A DNA stretch of 11,021 bases from Candidatus Naiadarchaeum limnaeum (GCA_014189685.1 DVAB01000040.1:1-11021), one strand, 5' to 3'. Counted from the stretch's first letter, positions 1 through 7,488 are shown. Numbers and translations: made by a program. Notes: a model not told the origin generated them from the letters alone.

Positions 1-579
1 CTTGTTTCAATCTCAGCAGTTTCCATTCTTGGATGGGAAAAACTAGGGACTTCAAGTGCTCCTTTGGCAGATGTTGCCTCATCAGCACTTGGAGGAAATG
101 CCTTTCTAATACTTTCAATTATTGCACTTTTCGCAACTTCTAACACTGCATTGCTAATGATGCTAGCTTCTTCCAGAATAATGTATGGAATGGCACGCGA
201 TCATGGATTTCCTGAAATTTTTTCAAGAGTTCATGCAATTCACAGAACTCCGTATTTTGCAGTGTTTTTAGTAATGCTCATATCTGTTCTCTTCGCCCTT
301 GTTGGAAAAATTGAGGTTGTTGCTGATTTGACAAACTTTGTTGCATTCATAACTTTTATTGTAATTAATGCAAGCGTAATCTTGCTCCGCCAAAAATTTC
401 CAAAAACAAACAGGCATTTTCACACCCCGGGAAGAATTGGAAAAATTCCAATTTTGCCTGTTCTTGGAATAATTTTCAGTGCATTTATGCTTCTAAATTT
501 AGGAATATGGATTTTAGTTTACGGAGTTGTCTTAGTTGTTATAAGCATAATACTCTATAATGTGGTTGCTAAAAAATGA
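1..579 (+). CDS. APC-family amino acid permease, C-terminal part (5' truncated by window edge)
   Basis: The frame is open from base 1 to a TGA at 577-579, giving the last 192 residues of a membrane transporter; the N-terminal half lies outside the window. The stretch SSRIMYGMARDHGFP, followed shortly by HRTPYFA, matches the loop that follows a membrane helix in amino acid/polyamine/cation permeases, typically written ASRxxYAMARDGxxP...TPxxA. About five hydrophobic segments are visible, and the protein ends in a short basic tail (VVAKK). By family it should be a cytoplasmic-membrane secondary transporter moving an amino acid by proton symport or exchange; the substrate cannot be read. It converges on the minus-strand gene at 586-915 with only 6 bases between stops. 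An internal in-frame ATG cannot be the true start because the frame continues upstream with membrane-protein-like sequence. Confidence 0.85.
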   Translation, partial: LVSISAVSILGWEKLGTSSAPLADVASSALGGNAFLILSIIALFATSNTALLMMLASSRIMYGMARDHGFPEIFSRVHAIHRTPYFAVFLVMLISVLFALVGKIEVVADLTNFVAFITFIVINASVILLRQKFPKTNRHFHTPGRIGKIPILPVLGIIFSAFMLLNLGIWILVYGVVLVVISIILYNVVAKK

Positions 580-585
580 GGTCCT

Positions 586-915
586 TTATTTTCCAGGCTC
601 TTCGAAACGTATTTTCGGTGTTGTGGCCCTTCCTTCCTCATCAGTTGTAGAGAACTCATCTTTAAAAGCAAGGTGTACAAAACGCTTTAGCATTTCTATG
701 TACTCCTCGCCTGCGTCTAATCTAAATGTTATGACCCACCACCCAAATTTTTTTCCTTCATGTGGGTAATATTTGTGCCTTATTTCCACTTCTGCTTCGC
801 CTTTCTGGAATACTTCAGATGTTCTATCAAGAAGCGAGAGAATAAGCAATCTCATTGCTCCCAGCGTATCTTCTTTAAAAGATCTAGCATAAATTACGAA
901 TTCCCTTTTGGCCAT
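586..915 (-). CDS. Small hypothetical protein, 109 aa
   Basis: I do not recognise this protein. It is soluble and charged, with no signal peptide, membrane segment or cysteine pair. It starts MAKREFVIYARSFKED and holds a tract rich in aromatic and basic residues (RHKYYPHEGKKFGWWVITFRL) followed by an acidic helix-like part (DAGEEYIEMLKRFVHLAF). The alternation suggests a small alpha/beta fold. The ATG at 915 is chosen because an AT-rich TATA-like element on the minus strand (about 937-950) lies 22-35 bases upstream, which would make the transcript leaderless or nearly so. It converges with the permease and diverges from the ileS side. The coding assignment rests on the intact frame, the promoter and the absence of a better reading on the opposite strand. 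Confidence 0.7.
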   Translation of the reverse strand: MAKREFVIYARSFKEDTLGAMRLLILSLLDRTSEVFQKGEAEVEIRHKYYPHEGKKFGWWVITFRLDAGEEYIEMLKRFVHLAFKDEFSTTDEEGRATTPKIRFEEPGK

Positions 916-936
916 CTTATCTAGTTTGTATAAAAA

Positions 937-950
937 ACTATATAAATTTA
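937..950. promoter_or_regulatory. Shared AT-rich TATA region between divergent units
   Basis: The plus strand has TATATAAA at 939-946. Archaeal transcription normally starts about 25 bases downstream, near 968-973, exactly where the fold-back element at 973 begins. Read on the minus strand, the same block lies 22-35 bases ahead of the ATG at 915. One AT-rich core could serve both directions. This is a sequence match only. Confidence 0.5.
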
Positions 951-972
951 CTCTTGCATTTTACTCTTTTAT

Positions 973-1036
973 GGCACGCACCGCAAGCATAATAATAGTT
1001 ATAGGCATAGTAGCCTAATGCAGTGCGAGCCGTGCC
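973..1036 (+). ncRNA. Candidate structured RNA or ileS leader element
   Basis: GGCACG (973-978) pairs perfectly with CGTGCC (1031-1036). Inside, CAC (979-981) pairs with GTG (1023-1025) and GCA (983-985) with TGC (1019-1021), and TAGGC/GCCTA (1002-1006/1013-1017) forms an apical hairpin. The element is GC-rich against an AT-rich background and begins where the TATA box at 939-946 predicts a transcript start. It is followed by a T-rich run (1038-1048). It could be a short independent RNA or the 5' leader of ileS. No T-arm or anticodon arm is visible, so it is not a tRNA, and I do not recognise a known riboswitch class. Confidence 0.4.
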
Positions 1037-1038
1037 CT

Positions 1039-1046
1039 ATTTATTT
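1039..1046 (+). promoter_or_regulatory. Possible proximal TATA box for ileS
   Basis: TATTTATT lies 36-43 bases before the ileS ATG, so a transcript from it would have a leader of roughly 10-15 nt. If used, the GC-rich element upstream would be a separate transcript. The same T-rich run could equally act as a terminator for that element. Confidence 0.3.
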
Positions 1047-1081
1047 TTCAAAATTTTGAGGGGCACTGAAGAGTCTAGAAA

Positions 1082-4018
1082 ATGGATCAAAAGTTCAATT
1101 TAAAACAAATCGAAGAAAAAATTCTAAAATTTTGGAGTGAGAACTCTATTTACAAAAAAGTTGTGCAAAAAAATTCCAAAGGCCCGCGATTTAAATATAT
1201 TGATGGTCCGCCCTACACAACTGGTGCAATTCATTTAGGAACAGCTTGGAATAAAGTTTTGAAAGATACTGCTCTCAGATACAAGCGTTTTCAGGGATAC
1301 AATGTTCGCGACCAACCAGGCTATGACATGCATGGATTGCCAATTGAAGTTAAAGTTGAAGAGGATTTAAAATTAAAAAACAAGCGCGATATTGAGGAGA
1401 AAATCGGGGTTGAGAATTTTATTGAACTGTGTAGAAAGTTTGCGCTTGATAATTTGGATTTGATGAATAAGCAATTTTCTCGGTTAGGAGTTTGGATGGA
1501 TTGGGGTGACCCCTACATGACAATTAAAAATTCATATATTGAGGGCGCATGGTGGGCTTTAAAACAAGCTCATGAAAAAAATTATCTGTATTTGGGCCCA
1601 AAATCAATTACATGGTGTGCGCGCTGTGCAACTGCTCTAGCAAAACATGAATTAGAGTATGAAACAATTAAAGACAATTCCATTTTTGTAAAATTTCAGT
1701 TGGAAGATTCTCCTGATACTTATTTAATTATTTGGACCACAACTCCTTGGACGCTTCCAGCAAATTTAGGAGTTGCAGTTAATCCTGATTTCCAGTATGC
1801 AAAATTAAAAATTCTTTCGGAAAACGAACTTTGGATTGTTGCAAAGGATTTAGCTCCTGCACTGCTCGGCGCAATTGGGAAAAAATTTGAAATTGTCGAA
1901 ACTTTCTCAGGCGCGCAATTAGCAGGAACAAAATATGTTCATCCGTTTTTAGAAGAAGTTCCAATTCACAAAAAAATCAAAAGCGAATATCAAAATGCGC
2001 ATTCTGTTCTGGCTGTTGGAGAAGATGTTTATGAGAATTTTGTAACTTTAACTGCAGGAAGCGGATTGGTTCATACAGCTCCTGGCGCAGGTCCGGAAGA
2101 TTTTGAAGTAGGAAAACATTTCGGACTTCCAGGATTAACACTGATTGACGAAAACGGAGTTTTTACTTCTGACGGAGGAAAGTACAAAGGGTTTGTTGCG
2201 CGCAAGGATGATAAAAAAATTGTCGAGGAACTAAAAAAGCGCAATTTAGTTGTGCATGAGGCTGCTGTTTCGCATGAATATGCACACTGTTGGCGCTGCA
2301 AAAATGGAGTTGTTTACAGAGTTACAGACCAGTGGTATCTTGCTGTATCTAAATTAAAACAAAAAATGATTGAGGAAAACAAAAAAATTAAATGGACTCC
2401 TGATTGGGCAGGAGAAAAGTGGTTCCACAGCTGGATTGAGAATTTGCAGGATTGGTGTGTCTCAAGGCAGAGATATTGGGGGATCCCACTGCCAATCTGG
2501 AAATGTGCAAAATGCGATAATTTAAAAGTTATTGGCTCAAGAAATGAGCTTCCAGCAAACCTAAAAGATTTGCACAGGCCTTGGATCGACCAAATTACTT
2601 TTAAGTGTGAAAAATGTGGGGCAACAATGCGCCGCATTGAAGATGTTTTGGATGTCTGGCTTGACTCTGGAGCAGCAACTTGGGCCTCTTTGCCATTTCC
2701 AGAGAGTGGAAAAGAAATTTTGGACAAATGGTTTCCAGCTGATTTTATTTTAGAAGGAAAAGATCAGATTAGAGGATGGTTTAATTCTCTTATGAGTTTA
2801 TCAATGGTTTCCCACGGAATTCCAAGTTACAAATCAGTTTATATGCACGGCTTTGTTGCAGACGAACAGGGAATGAAAATGTCAAAATCTCTTGGGAATA
2901 TTGTTTCCCCTGATGAGGTTATTGAAAAATATGGAAGTGAAGCATTCAGATTTTATTGTTTGCGCGCAAACCCTGGCGAAGATTTGAGATTTAATTGGAA
3001 AGATGTTGAGGAGTCCTATAGAGCTTTAAACATTTTGTGGAACATTGCAGTTTTTGCGAAATATATGGAGCTCGAGAAATTTAATCCAGAAACTTACAAG
3101 TTAGATAAGAAAAAACTCAAGCCCGAAGACAAATGGATTCTCTCAAGAGTCAATACTCTGAATGAAAAGGTAACCCATGCTTTCGAATCTTACAATTTCC
3201 ACGAGGTTCCAAAACTCTTGCATGAATTTATTGTTGAGGATGTTTCAAGATGGTATGTAAAATTAATTCGAAACAGAACATGGGTTTCTGTAAAAGGAGA
3301 AGACAAGTTAATTGCGTTTAAAGTTTTGTATGATGTATTGAAAAAATATCTTGCCCTAGCAGCGCCCATTGTTCCTCTCTTGGCAGAAGAGATTTATCAG
3401 AGTTTAATCCACCCCTTGGATAAAAGGTTTCCTGACTCAATTCATTTGTTTGAGTGGCCAAAGCCTCAAACTGAATTTGTTGATTTGAGCACTGAGGAAA
3501 ATATGCAGGTTGCAAGAAAAATTGTTGAAACTACCTTAAATATCCGCGAAGAATCAAAAGTTAAGCTGAGATGGCCGCTTAAAGCTCTGGCTGTCAAGGG
3601 AGAAAAAGTTCAAACAGCAATCGAACAATTTTCAGACGTGATTAAAGAGCAAGCAAATGTAAAGTCTGCTAAATTCGGGGCAGCAAAAGGAGTTGAAAAA
3701 GACTTCGAATATGGAAAAGTTTACTTGGATACAGAAATAACCCAAGATATTATGGAAGAAGCTCTTGCAAGAGAAGTCATGCGCGCTGTCCAAGTTTTGC
3801 GCAAGAAGCATGGATTCAAAGTTGAAGAAAAAATTGTTCTCACTCTTTCAAGCGAGGATGAATTTTCGCGCGAAGCTCTGAATAAGTTTAGAAAAGAAAT
3901 AACTGAAAAAGTTGGCGCTGTTAAATTAGAGGTTTCTATTCAAAAATCCAAAGCAAAGCATGAAGGCGATTTGGATTTTGAGGGAAAACTTATACAGATA
4001 GCGTTTGATAGAAGATGA
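1082..4018 (+). CDS. ileS: Isoleucyl-tRNA synthetase (IleRS)
   Basis: Cytoplasmic class Ia synthetase that activates isoleucine with ATP and charges tRNA-Ile. The HIGH-type signature is HLGT at residues 51-54 in PPYTTGAIHLGT; GYDMHGLPIE (80-89) is typical of IleRS; KMSKS is at 599-603. The CP1 editing domain, which hydrolyses misformed Val-tRNA-Ile, shows TTTPWTLPAN (about 219-228) and HTAPGAGPED (331-340), keeping the His and the Asp at 340; the second His of the usual GHG is Ala336 here. Cysteine pairs at 403/406, 475/478 and 509/512 suggest zinc sites. At 978 residues it is somewhat shorter than many archaeal IleRS proteins. The ATG at 1082 opens directly into the conserved N-terminal helix. 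It overlaps the next gene by 14 bases, and a tRNA-Ile gene follows within 200 bases. Confidence 0.97.
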   Translation: MDQKFNLKQIEEKILKFWSENSIYKKVVQKNSKGPRFKYIDGPPYTTGAIHLGTAWNKVLKDTALRYKRFQGYNVRDQPGYDMHGLPIEVKVEEDLKLKNKRDIEEKIGVENFIELCRKFALDNLDLMNKQFSRLGVWMDWGDPYMTIKNSYIEGAWWALKQAHEKNYLYLGPKSITWCARCATALAKHELEYETIKDNSIFVKFQLEDSPDTYLIIWTTTPWTLPANLGVAVNPDFQYAKLKILSENELWIVAKDLAPALLGAIGKKFEIVETFSGAQLAGTKYVHPFLEEVPIHKKIKSEYQNAHSVLAVGEDVYENFVTLTAGSGLVHTAPGAGPEDFEVGKHFGLPGLTLIDENGVFTSDGGKYKGFVARKDDKKIVEELKKRNLVVHEAAVSHEYAHCWRCKNGVVYRVTDQWYLAVSKLKQKMIEENKKIKWTPDWAGEKWFHSWIENLQDWCVSRQRYWGIPLPIWKCAKCDNLKVIGSRNELPANLKDLHRPWIDQITFKCEKCGATMRRIEDVLDVWLDSGAATWASLPFPESGKEILDKWFPADFILEGKDQIRGWFNSLMSLSMVSHGIPSYKSVYMHGFVADEQGMKMSKSLGNIVSPDEVIEKYGSEAFRFYCLRANPGEDLRFNWKDVEESYRALNILWNIAVFAKYMELEKFNPETYKLDKKKLKPEDKWILSRVNTLNEKVTHAFESYNFHEVPKLLHEFIVEDVSRWYVKLIRNRTWVSVKGEDKLIAFKVLYDVLKKYLALAAPIVPLLAEEIYQSLIHPLDKRFPDSIHLFEWPKPQTEFVDLSTEENMQVARKIVETTLNIREESKVKLRWPLKALAVKGEKVQTAIEQFSDVIKEQANVKSAKFGAAKGVEKDFEYGKVYLDTEITQDIMEEALAREVMRAVQVLRKKHGFKVEEKIVLTLSSEDEFSREALNKFRKEITEKVGAVKLEVSIQKSKAKHEGDLDFEGKLIQIAFDRR

Positions 4019-4196
4019 TAGGGTTAAATTTGCTAAATTTAAGTCAAAGATAACAGGGATAGTAATTCGCTGTAATCATTGTCCAGGTATGGAATTTGAA
4101 AAGCAAAAAGAATTTGGAAAATATACGCAGTTAGTCTGCCGGATGTGCCACTGCGATAATTTAGTTGAAACTGATGAAATTGAAGAACTAAAATAA
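4005..4196 (+). CDS. Small zinc-ribbon protein, 63 aa, overlapping ileS
   Basis: The reading begins at a TTG at 4005 inside the end of ileS and stops with TAA at 4194-4196. No in-frame ATG lies ahead of the first cysteine pair; the only one is at residue 29. The protein has two CxxC pairs, CNHC at residues 23-26 and CRMC at 45-48, 18 residues apart, in the pattern of a single zinc ribbon. The flanks are basic at the N-terminus (KFAKFKSK) and acidic at the C-terminus (ETDEIEELK). Such ribbons usually bind RNA, DNA or a protein partner; the function here is unknown. The overlap with ileS implies translational coupling, and the stop lies 3 bases before the tRNA-Ile gene, so both probably sit on the ileS transcript. 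The exact start is uncertain. Confidence 0.65.
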   Translation: MIEDDRVKFAKFKSKITGIVIRCNHCPGMEFEKQKEFGKYTQLVCRMCHCDNLVETDEIEELK

Positions 4197-4199
4197 ATT

Positions 4200-4311
4200 G
4201 GGCCTGTAGCTTAGCCTGGTGGAGCGCCCGCCTTATATGGCGGCGTTTCATAACATATATGAAACCGCTTGTGAAAGCGGGAGGTCCCAAGTTCGAATCT
4301 TGGCAGGCCCA
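4200..4311 (+). tRNA. tRNA-Ile(UAU) with 38-nt intron
   Basis: Acceptor GGGCCTG (4200-4206) pairs with CAGGCCC (4304-4310), with discriminator A at 4311. The D-stem is GCTT/GAGC. The anticodon stem CCCGC (4227-4231) pairs with GCGGG (4277-4281). The T-arm is CCAAG-TTCGAAT-CTTGG. The anticodon loop reads C-T-TAT-A (4232-4237) plus A at 4276, giving anticodon UAU at 4234-4236. The spliced tRNA is 74 nt with no encoded CCA. Apart from the first anticodon base, the loop and the GCGGGAGGTCCC tract look like archaeal tRNA-Ile. No TATA box is apparent just upstream, where the zinc-ribbon gene ends 3 bases before, so it is probably cut from the ileS transcript. Isoleucine identity fits the adjacent ileS. 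Confidence 0.9.
4238..4275 (+). other. tRNA-Ile intron at position 37/38, BHB type
   Basis: The register fits the archaeal splicing-endonuclease substrate. The 5' bulge is T4236-A4237^T4238 and the 3' bulge A4274-A4275^A4276. A four-position central helix (4232-4235 with 4270-4273: C-G, U/U mismatch, U-G, A-U) separates them. The inner helix is 4239-4243 with 4265-4269, then 4246-4252 with 4258-4264, closed by a 5-nt loop. The central helix is imperfect, so this is a relaxed BHB. Confidence 0.75.
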
Positions 4312-4314
4312 TTA

Positions 4315-4419
4315 CAGCCGCCGACATGAACGTTTGTATAACTTGGAATCGGCTGGCGCTTCGGACTATATTGGGGGCATCGCTCGCCCTTTGAAAGGTG
4401 TGAGCTCGCGAGCCCCCAA
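4315..4419 (+). ncRNA. GC-rich hairpin region between tRNA-Ile and valS, candidate structured RNA
   Basis: Two stems are visible. CAGCCG (4315-4320) pairs with CGGCTG (4350-4355); an overlapping alternative is GCCGA (4320-4324) with TCGGC (4349-4353). TTGGGGGC (4371-4378) pairs with GCCCCCAA (4412-4419), an 8-bp perfect stem enclosing further short complementarities such as GCTCGC/GCGAGC. No convincing reading frame fits the segment. Its GC content stands out from the AT-rich surroundings, as is common for structured RNAs in AT-rich genomes. It could be a valS leader, an uncharacterised small RNA, or a processing signal for the tRNA. I found no clear C/D or H/ACA boxes. Confidence 0.4.
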
Positions 4420-4445
4420 ATAGGCCTAGTATTTAAGATCAAAAA

Positions 4446-6881
4446 ATGGAACTACCAAAAGAATACAATTGGAAAGCAGAAGAAAAAAAATGGCAGAAGT
4501 ACTGGATAGAAAAGAAAATTTTTGCTTTCAATCCAAAATCCAATAAAAAAATATATTCAATTGACACCCCGCCTCCAACAGTTTCTGGGAAAATGCATCT
4601 TGGCCACGCTTTTTCTTATTCGCACATAGATTTTATTGCGCGTTATAGAAGAATGACATCTTATAATGTATTTTTCCCATGGGGATTTGATGACAATGGA
4701 CTTGCGACTGAACTATTCGTTGAAAAATTAACAGGAAAAACAGCAGAACAAGTCGGCCGCGAAAAATTTATTGAGCTCTGTTTGAAAAATACAGTTGAAG
4801 CTGAAAAAGAAATGCTTACTTCTTGGCAATCAATTGGAATGAGCTGCGACTGGAATATTTTTTACAGAACAATTTCAAAAGATGTGCAAAAAATTTCTCA
4901 AAAAGCGTTCATCGATTTGTACAAACAGGGCCGTGCATATAGAAAAGAGGATCCCGCAATCTGGTGTACAAAATGCAGAACCGCAATTGCGCAGGCTGAA
5001 CTAGAAGATGTTGAGCAAGAAAGTACATTTTATTACTTGAGATTTAATGTTCCCTCCTTGAAAAAAGATATAACAATAGCAACCACTCGCCCAGAATTTT
5101 TTACAGCTTGTGTTGCGATTTTTGTAAATCCAAAGGATTCCAGATATAAAGAATTTATTGGAAAAAAAGCAATGCTCCATTTAATTGATAGGGAAATTCC
5201 AATAATTGCAAGCGAAAACGCAAATCCTGAAAAAGGAACAGGGGCTGTTTACATTTGTACTTTTGGAGATTATGAAGATGTTATTTGGGTAAAAAGCGAA
5301 AAGCTTCCAGTAATTCAAATGTTAAATCCAGACGGCCGTCTGAATGAAAATGCAGGAAAATATTCTGGCTTAAAATTGAAGGAAGCAAAAGAAAAAATTA
5401 TAAATGATTTGAAAATGGTTGGCGCGCTTGTAAAAGAAGAAAAGATAAAAAACATTGTGAATGTCCACGAGCGCTGTGGAACTCCTGCTGAGTACATTGT
5501 AGCAAAGCAGTGGTTTATTAAATATTTGGATTTGCGCGAAACATTTTTGCAATCAGGGGCAAAAATAAAATGGCATCCCTCTTATATGTTCCACCGCCTC
5601 GAACACTGGATAAAAGGCTTAAAATGGGATTGGTGTGTTTCAAGGCAAAGATATTTTGGGATCCCTATTCCTGTTTGGTATTGTGCAAAGTGCGGGACAG
5701 TTTTGCTCCCAGATGAAAAAGTTCTTCCGATTAATCCTTTAGTTGATAAGCCAAAGAAAAAATGTGCAGAATGCAGCTCAAAAGAATTTATTCCTGAGAA
5801 AGATGTTTTTGATACCTGGGTTACTTCTTCACATACTCCAGAAATAGCTGCTGGACTAGTTGATAAAAAATTATTCTCAAAACTTTTTCCAATGGATTTG
5901 CGGCCGCAGGCTCATGATATAATTAATTTCTGGCTCTTCTACACTTTAGCGAAGTCAATTATGCTCCACAAAAAAATTCCATGGGAAAACGCAATGATTT
6001 CCGGATATGCCCTTGACCCGCACGGAGAAAAAATGTCAAAATCAAAAGGAAACATTATCGAGCCGCAGGATGTTTTAGCAAAATTCCCCGCAGATGCTCT
6101 AAGATTCTGGAGTGCAGGCAGTGTTTTAGGCGAGGATTTGCCTTTTCAAGAAAAAGATTTAGTAACCGGACAGAAATTCATAACAAAAATCTGGAACAGC
6201 TCAAAATTAGTAATCGCACAGCTTGAAAATTTTAAACCAGCGAAGATAAAAGATTTAAGAGTTGTTGACCGATGGATTCTCTCACGCTTAAATAATTTAA
6301 TTAGAGATAGCTCAGAAGCTTTTGAAAATTACAATTTCTCAAAAGTCAAAAGAGATGTTGAGGCATTTTATTGGCACGATTTCTGCGATTATTATCTTGA
6401 AATTGTAAAAGACCGCTTGTACAATCCTCAGAAATACGGAGGAAAAAAAGCCGTGCAGAATACTTTATACAATGTTCTCTTAAATTCTTTAAAATTACTT
6501 GCTCCCATCATGCCACATATAACAGAAGAAGTTTTCCAAATTTATTTTGCGCAGCCGGAAAAAGAAAAATCAATACACATTTCAAAATGGCCGCAAGTAA
6601 AAGAAGAATGGATTGATAAAGAAGCAGAAGAAGCTGGAGAAATTTTGAAAAAAATAGTTGCTGCAGTAAGGCAGTTTAAACAATCAAAAAATGTTTCGCT
6701 TGGAGCTGAATTAAAAGCGCTCTATCTTTACACAGAAGATGCAAAAATGCAAAAAGTTTTAGAGGATATCGCTCTAGATTTGCAAGGAGTTTCGCGCGCG
6801 CAAAAACTTGCTTTTGAAAAAGGAGAAGGCGAGGGCGTAGAAATTCCTGAATCGAATATCGAATTAAAAATTGTGATGTAA
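4446..6881 (+). CDS. valS: Valyl-tRNA synthetase (ValRS), archaeal type
   Basis: Cytoplasmic class Ia synthetase charging tRNA-Val. TPPPTVSGKMHLGHAFSYSH (41-60) contains HLGH at 51-54 and is typical of ValRS; KMSKS is at 529-533. The editing domain, which clears Thr-tRNA-Val, shows TTRPEFFTACVAIFVNP and GTGAVYICTFGD (264-275), the archaeal/eukaryotic-like form. Probable zinc pairs are C174/C177 and, in a ribbon, C413/C416 with C440/C443. The C-terminus lacks the long coiled-coil tail of bacterial ValRS, and 811 residues is compact for the archaeal group. The ATG at 4446 opens directly into the conserved start of the family (KEYNWKAEEKKWQKYW). Upstream sequence shows no strong ribosome-binding site. 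The next gene begins immediately after the stop, which points to an operon. Confidence 0.97.
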   Translation: MELPKEYNWKAEEKKWQKYWIEKKIFAFNPKSNKKIYSIDTPPPTVSGKMHLGHAFSYSHIDFIARYRRMTSYNVFFPWGFDDNGLATELFVEKLTGKTAEQVGREKFIELCLKNTVEAEKEMLTSWQSIGMSCDWNIFYRTISKDVQKISQKAFIDLYKQGRAYRKEDPAIWCTKCRTAIAQAELEDVEQESTFYYLRFNVPSLKKDITIATTRPEFFTACVAIFVNPKDSRYKEFIGKKAMLHLIDREIPIIASENANPEKGTGAVYICTFGDYEDVIWVKSEKLPVIQMLNPDGRLNENAGKYSGLKLKEAKEKIINDLKMVGALVKEEKIKNIVNVHERCGTPAEYIVAKQWFIKYLDLRETFLQSGAKIKWHPSYMFHRLEHWIKGLKWDWCVSRQRYFGIPIPVWYCAKCGTVLLPDEKVLPINPLVDKPKKKCAECSSKEFIPEKDVFDTWVTSSHTPEIAAGLVDKKLFSKLFPMDLRPQAHDIINFWLFYTLAKSIMLHKKIPWENAMISGYALDPHGEKMSKSKGNIIEPQDVLAKFPADALRFWSAGSVLGEDLPFQEKDLVTGQKFITKIWNSSKLVIAQLENFKPAKIKDLRVVDRWILSRLNNLIRDSSEAFENYNFSKVKRDVEAFYWHDFCDYYLEIVKDRLYNPQKYGGKKAVQNTLYNVLLNSLKLLAPIMPHITEEVFQIYFAQPEKEKSIHISKWPQVKEEWIDKEAEEAGEILKKIVAAVRQFKQSKNVSLGAELKALYLYTEDAKMQKVLEDIALDLQGVSRAQKLAFEKGEGEGVEIPESNIELKIVM

Positions 6882-7484
6882 ATGGTATTAATCAACGAGG
6901 CACAGCAAACATACGGAGTAGGAGAAGAAGCATTAGATTTTTCTCTTCCTGGAACAGATGGGAAAACATATTTTTTAGAAAGTTTTTCCTCTGCAAAAGT
7001 TCTTGTAATAGTTTTTACCTGCAACCACTGCCCATATGCGCAGGTTTACATGCCTCGAATTATTCAATTGCAAAAAGATTTTGTAAAGAAGGGAGTACAG
7101 TTTGTCGGAATAAATCCAAATGATTCTGTTGCTTATCCTGATGATTCTTTTGAAGAAATGAAAGTTTGGGCTGAAAAATGGGGCTTGAACTTTCCATATT
7201 TGCGCGATGAAACTCAGGAAACAGCGATGGCTTACAAAGCAGTTTGCACTCCTGATATTTTTGTTTTTGATTCACAAAGAAAACTCCGCTATAGGGGAAA
7301 AGTTGATGACTCAAGTCCTTATGACCAACCAAAAACCGCAAAGAATTTCTGGCTACGCGAAGCAATTGATTTAGCTCTACAACAAAAATCTCCAAAAACT
7401 GCTTTTAGGCCAGTGATGGGCTGCTCTATTAAATGGAAAAAGAAGAATGAGCCGCAATTTTTAAGTATTAAAGCTAGCAAATAA
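6882..7484 (+). CDS. Thioredoxin-fold redoxin-domain protein (AhpC/TSA-like), 200 aa
   Basis: Predicted cytoplasmic thiol-redox protein of the thioredoxin superfamily. The active-site CNHC lies at residues 47-50 (FTCNHCPYAQ) after the strand VLVIVF. A third cysteine, C122, sits next to the cis-proline loop (VCTPD), and C181 is in a C-terminal motif GCSIKWK. This CNHCPY/CTPD/GCSIKWK combination is typical of a redoxin family widespread in bacteria and some archaea. There is no signal peptide, so it probably reduces disulfides or peroxides in the cytosol. The substrate is unknown. The ATG at 6882 directly follows the valS TAA; GTGAT at 6873-6877 may act as a weak ribosome-binding site. Co-transcription with valS and the following transporter is likely. 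Confidence 0.85.
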   Translation: MVLINEAQQTYGVGEEALDFSLPGTDGKTYFLESFSSAKVLVIVFTCNHCPYAQVYMPRIIQLQKDFVKKGVQFVGINPNDSVAYPDDSFEEMKVWAEKWGLNFPYLRDETQETAMAYKAVCTPDIFVFDSQRKLRYRGKVDDSSPYDQPKTAKNFWLREAIDLALQQKSPKTAFRPVMGCSIKWKKKNEPQFLSIKASK

Positions 7485-7488
7485 GCGC

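Noticed and set aside
973-1036. A further tRNA gene ahead of ileS
   Set aside because: Terminal pairing looks acceptor-like, but there is no TTCRAAT T-loop, D-arm or anticodon arm.
971-1081. T-box riboswitch controlling ileS
   Set aside because: T-boxes are bacterial, and the conserved T-box antiterminator sequence is absent.
2314-2727. Minus-strand frame of 137 codons inside ileS
   Set aside because: It lies opposite conserved IleRS motifs and has no promoter or recognisable domain; it is a shadow of the coding strand.
4248-4442. Minus-strand frame of 64 codons
   Set aside because: It overlaps the tRNA-Ile 3' half and the GC-rich hairpins; its length is explained by the scarcity of stops in GC-rich RNA sequence.
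4312-4445. C/D or H/ACA guide RNA
   Set aside because: I could not find a convincing C/D box pair, nor an internal pocket with a correctly placed ACA.
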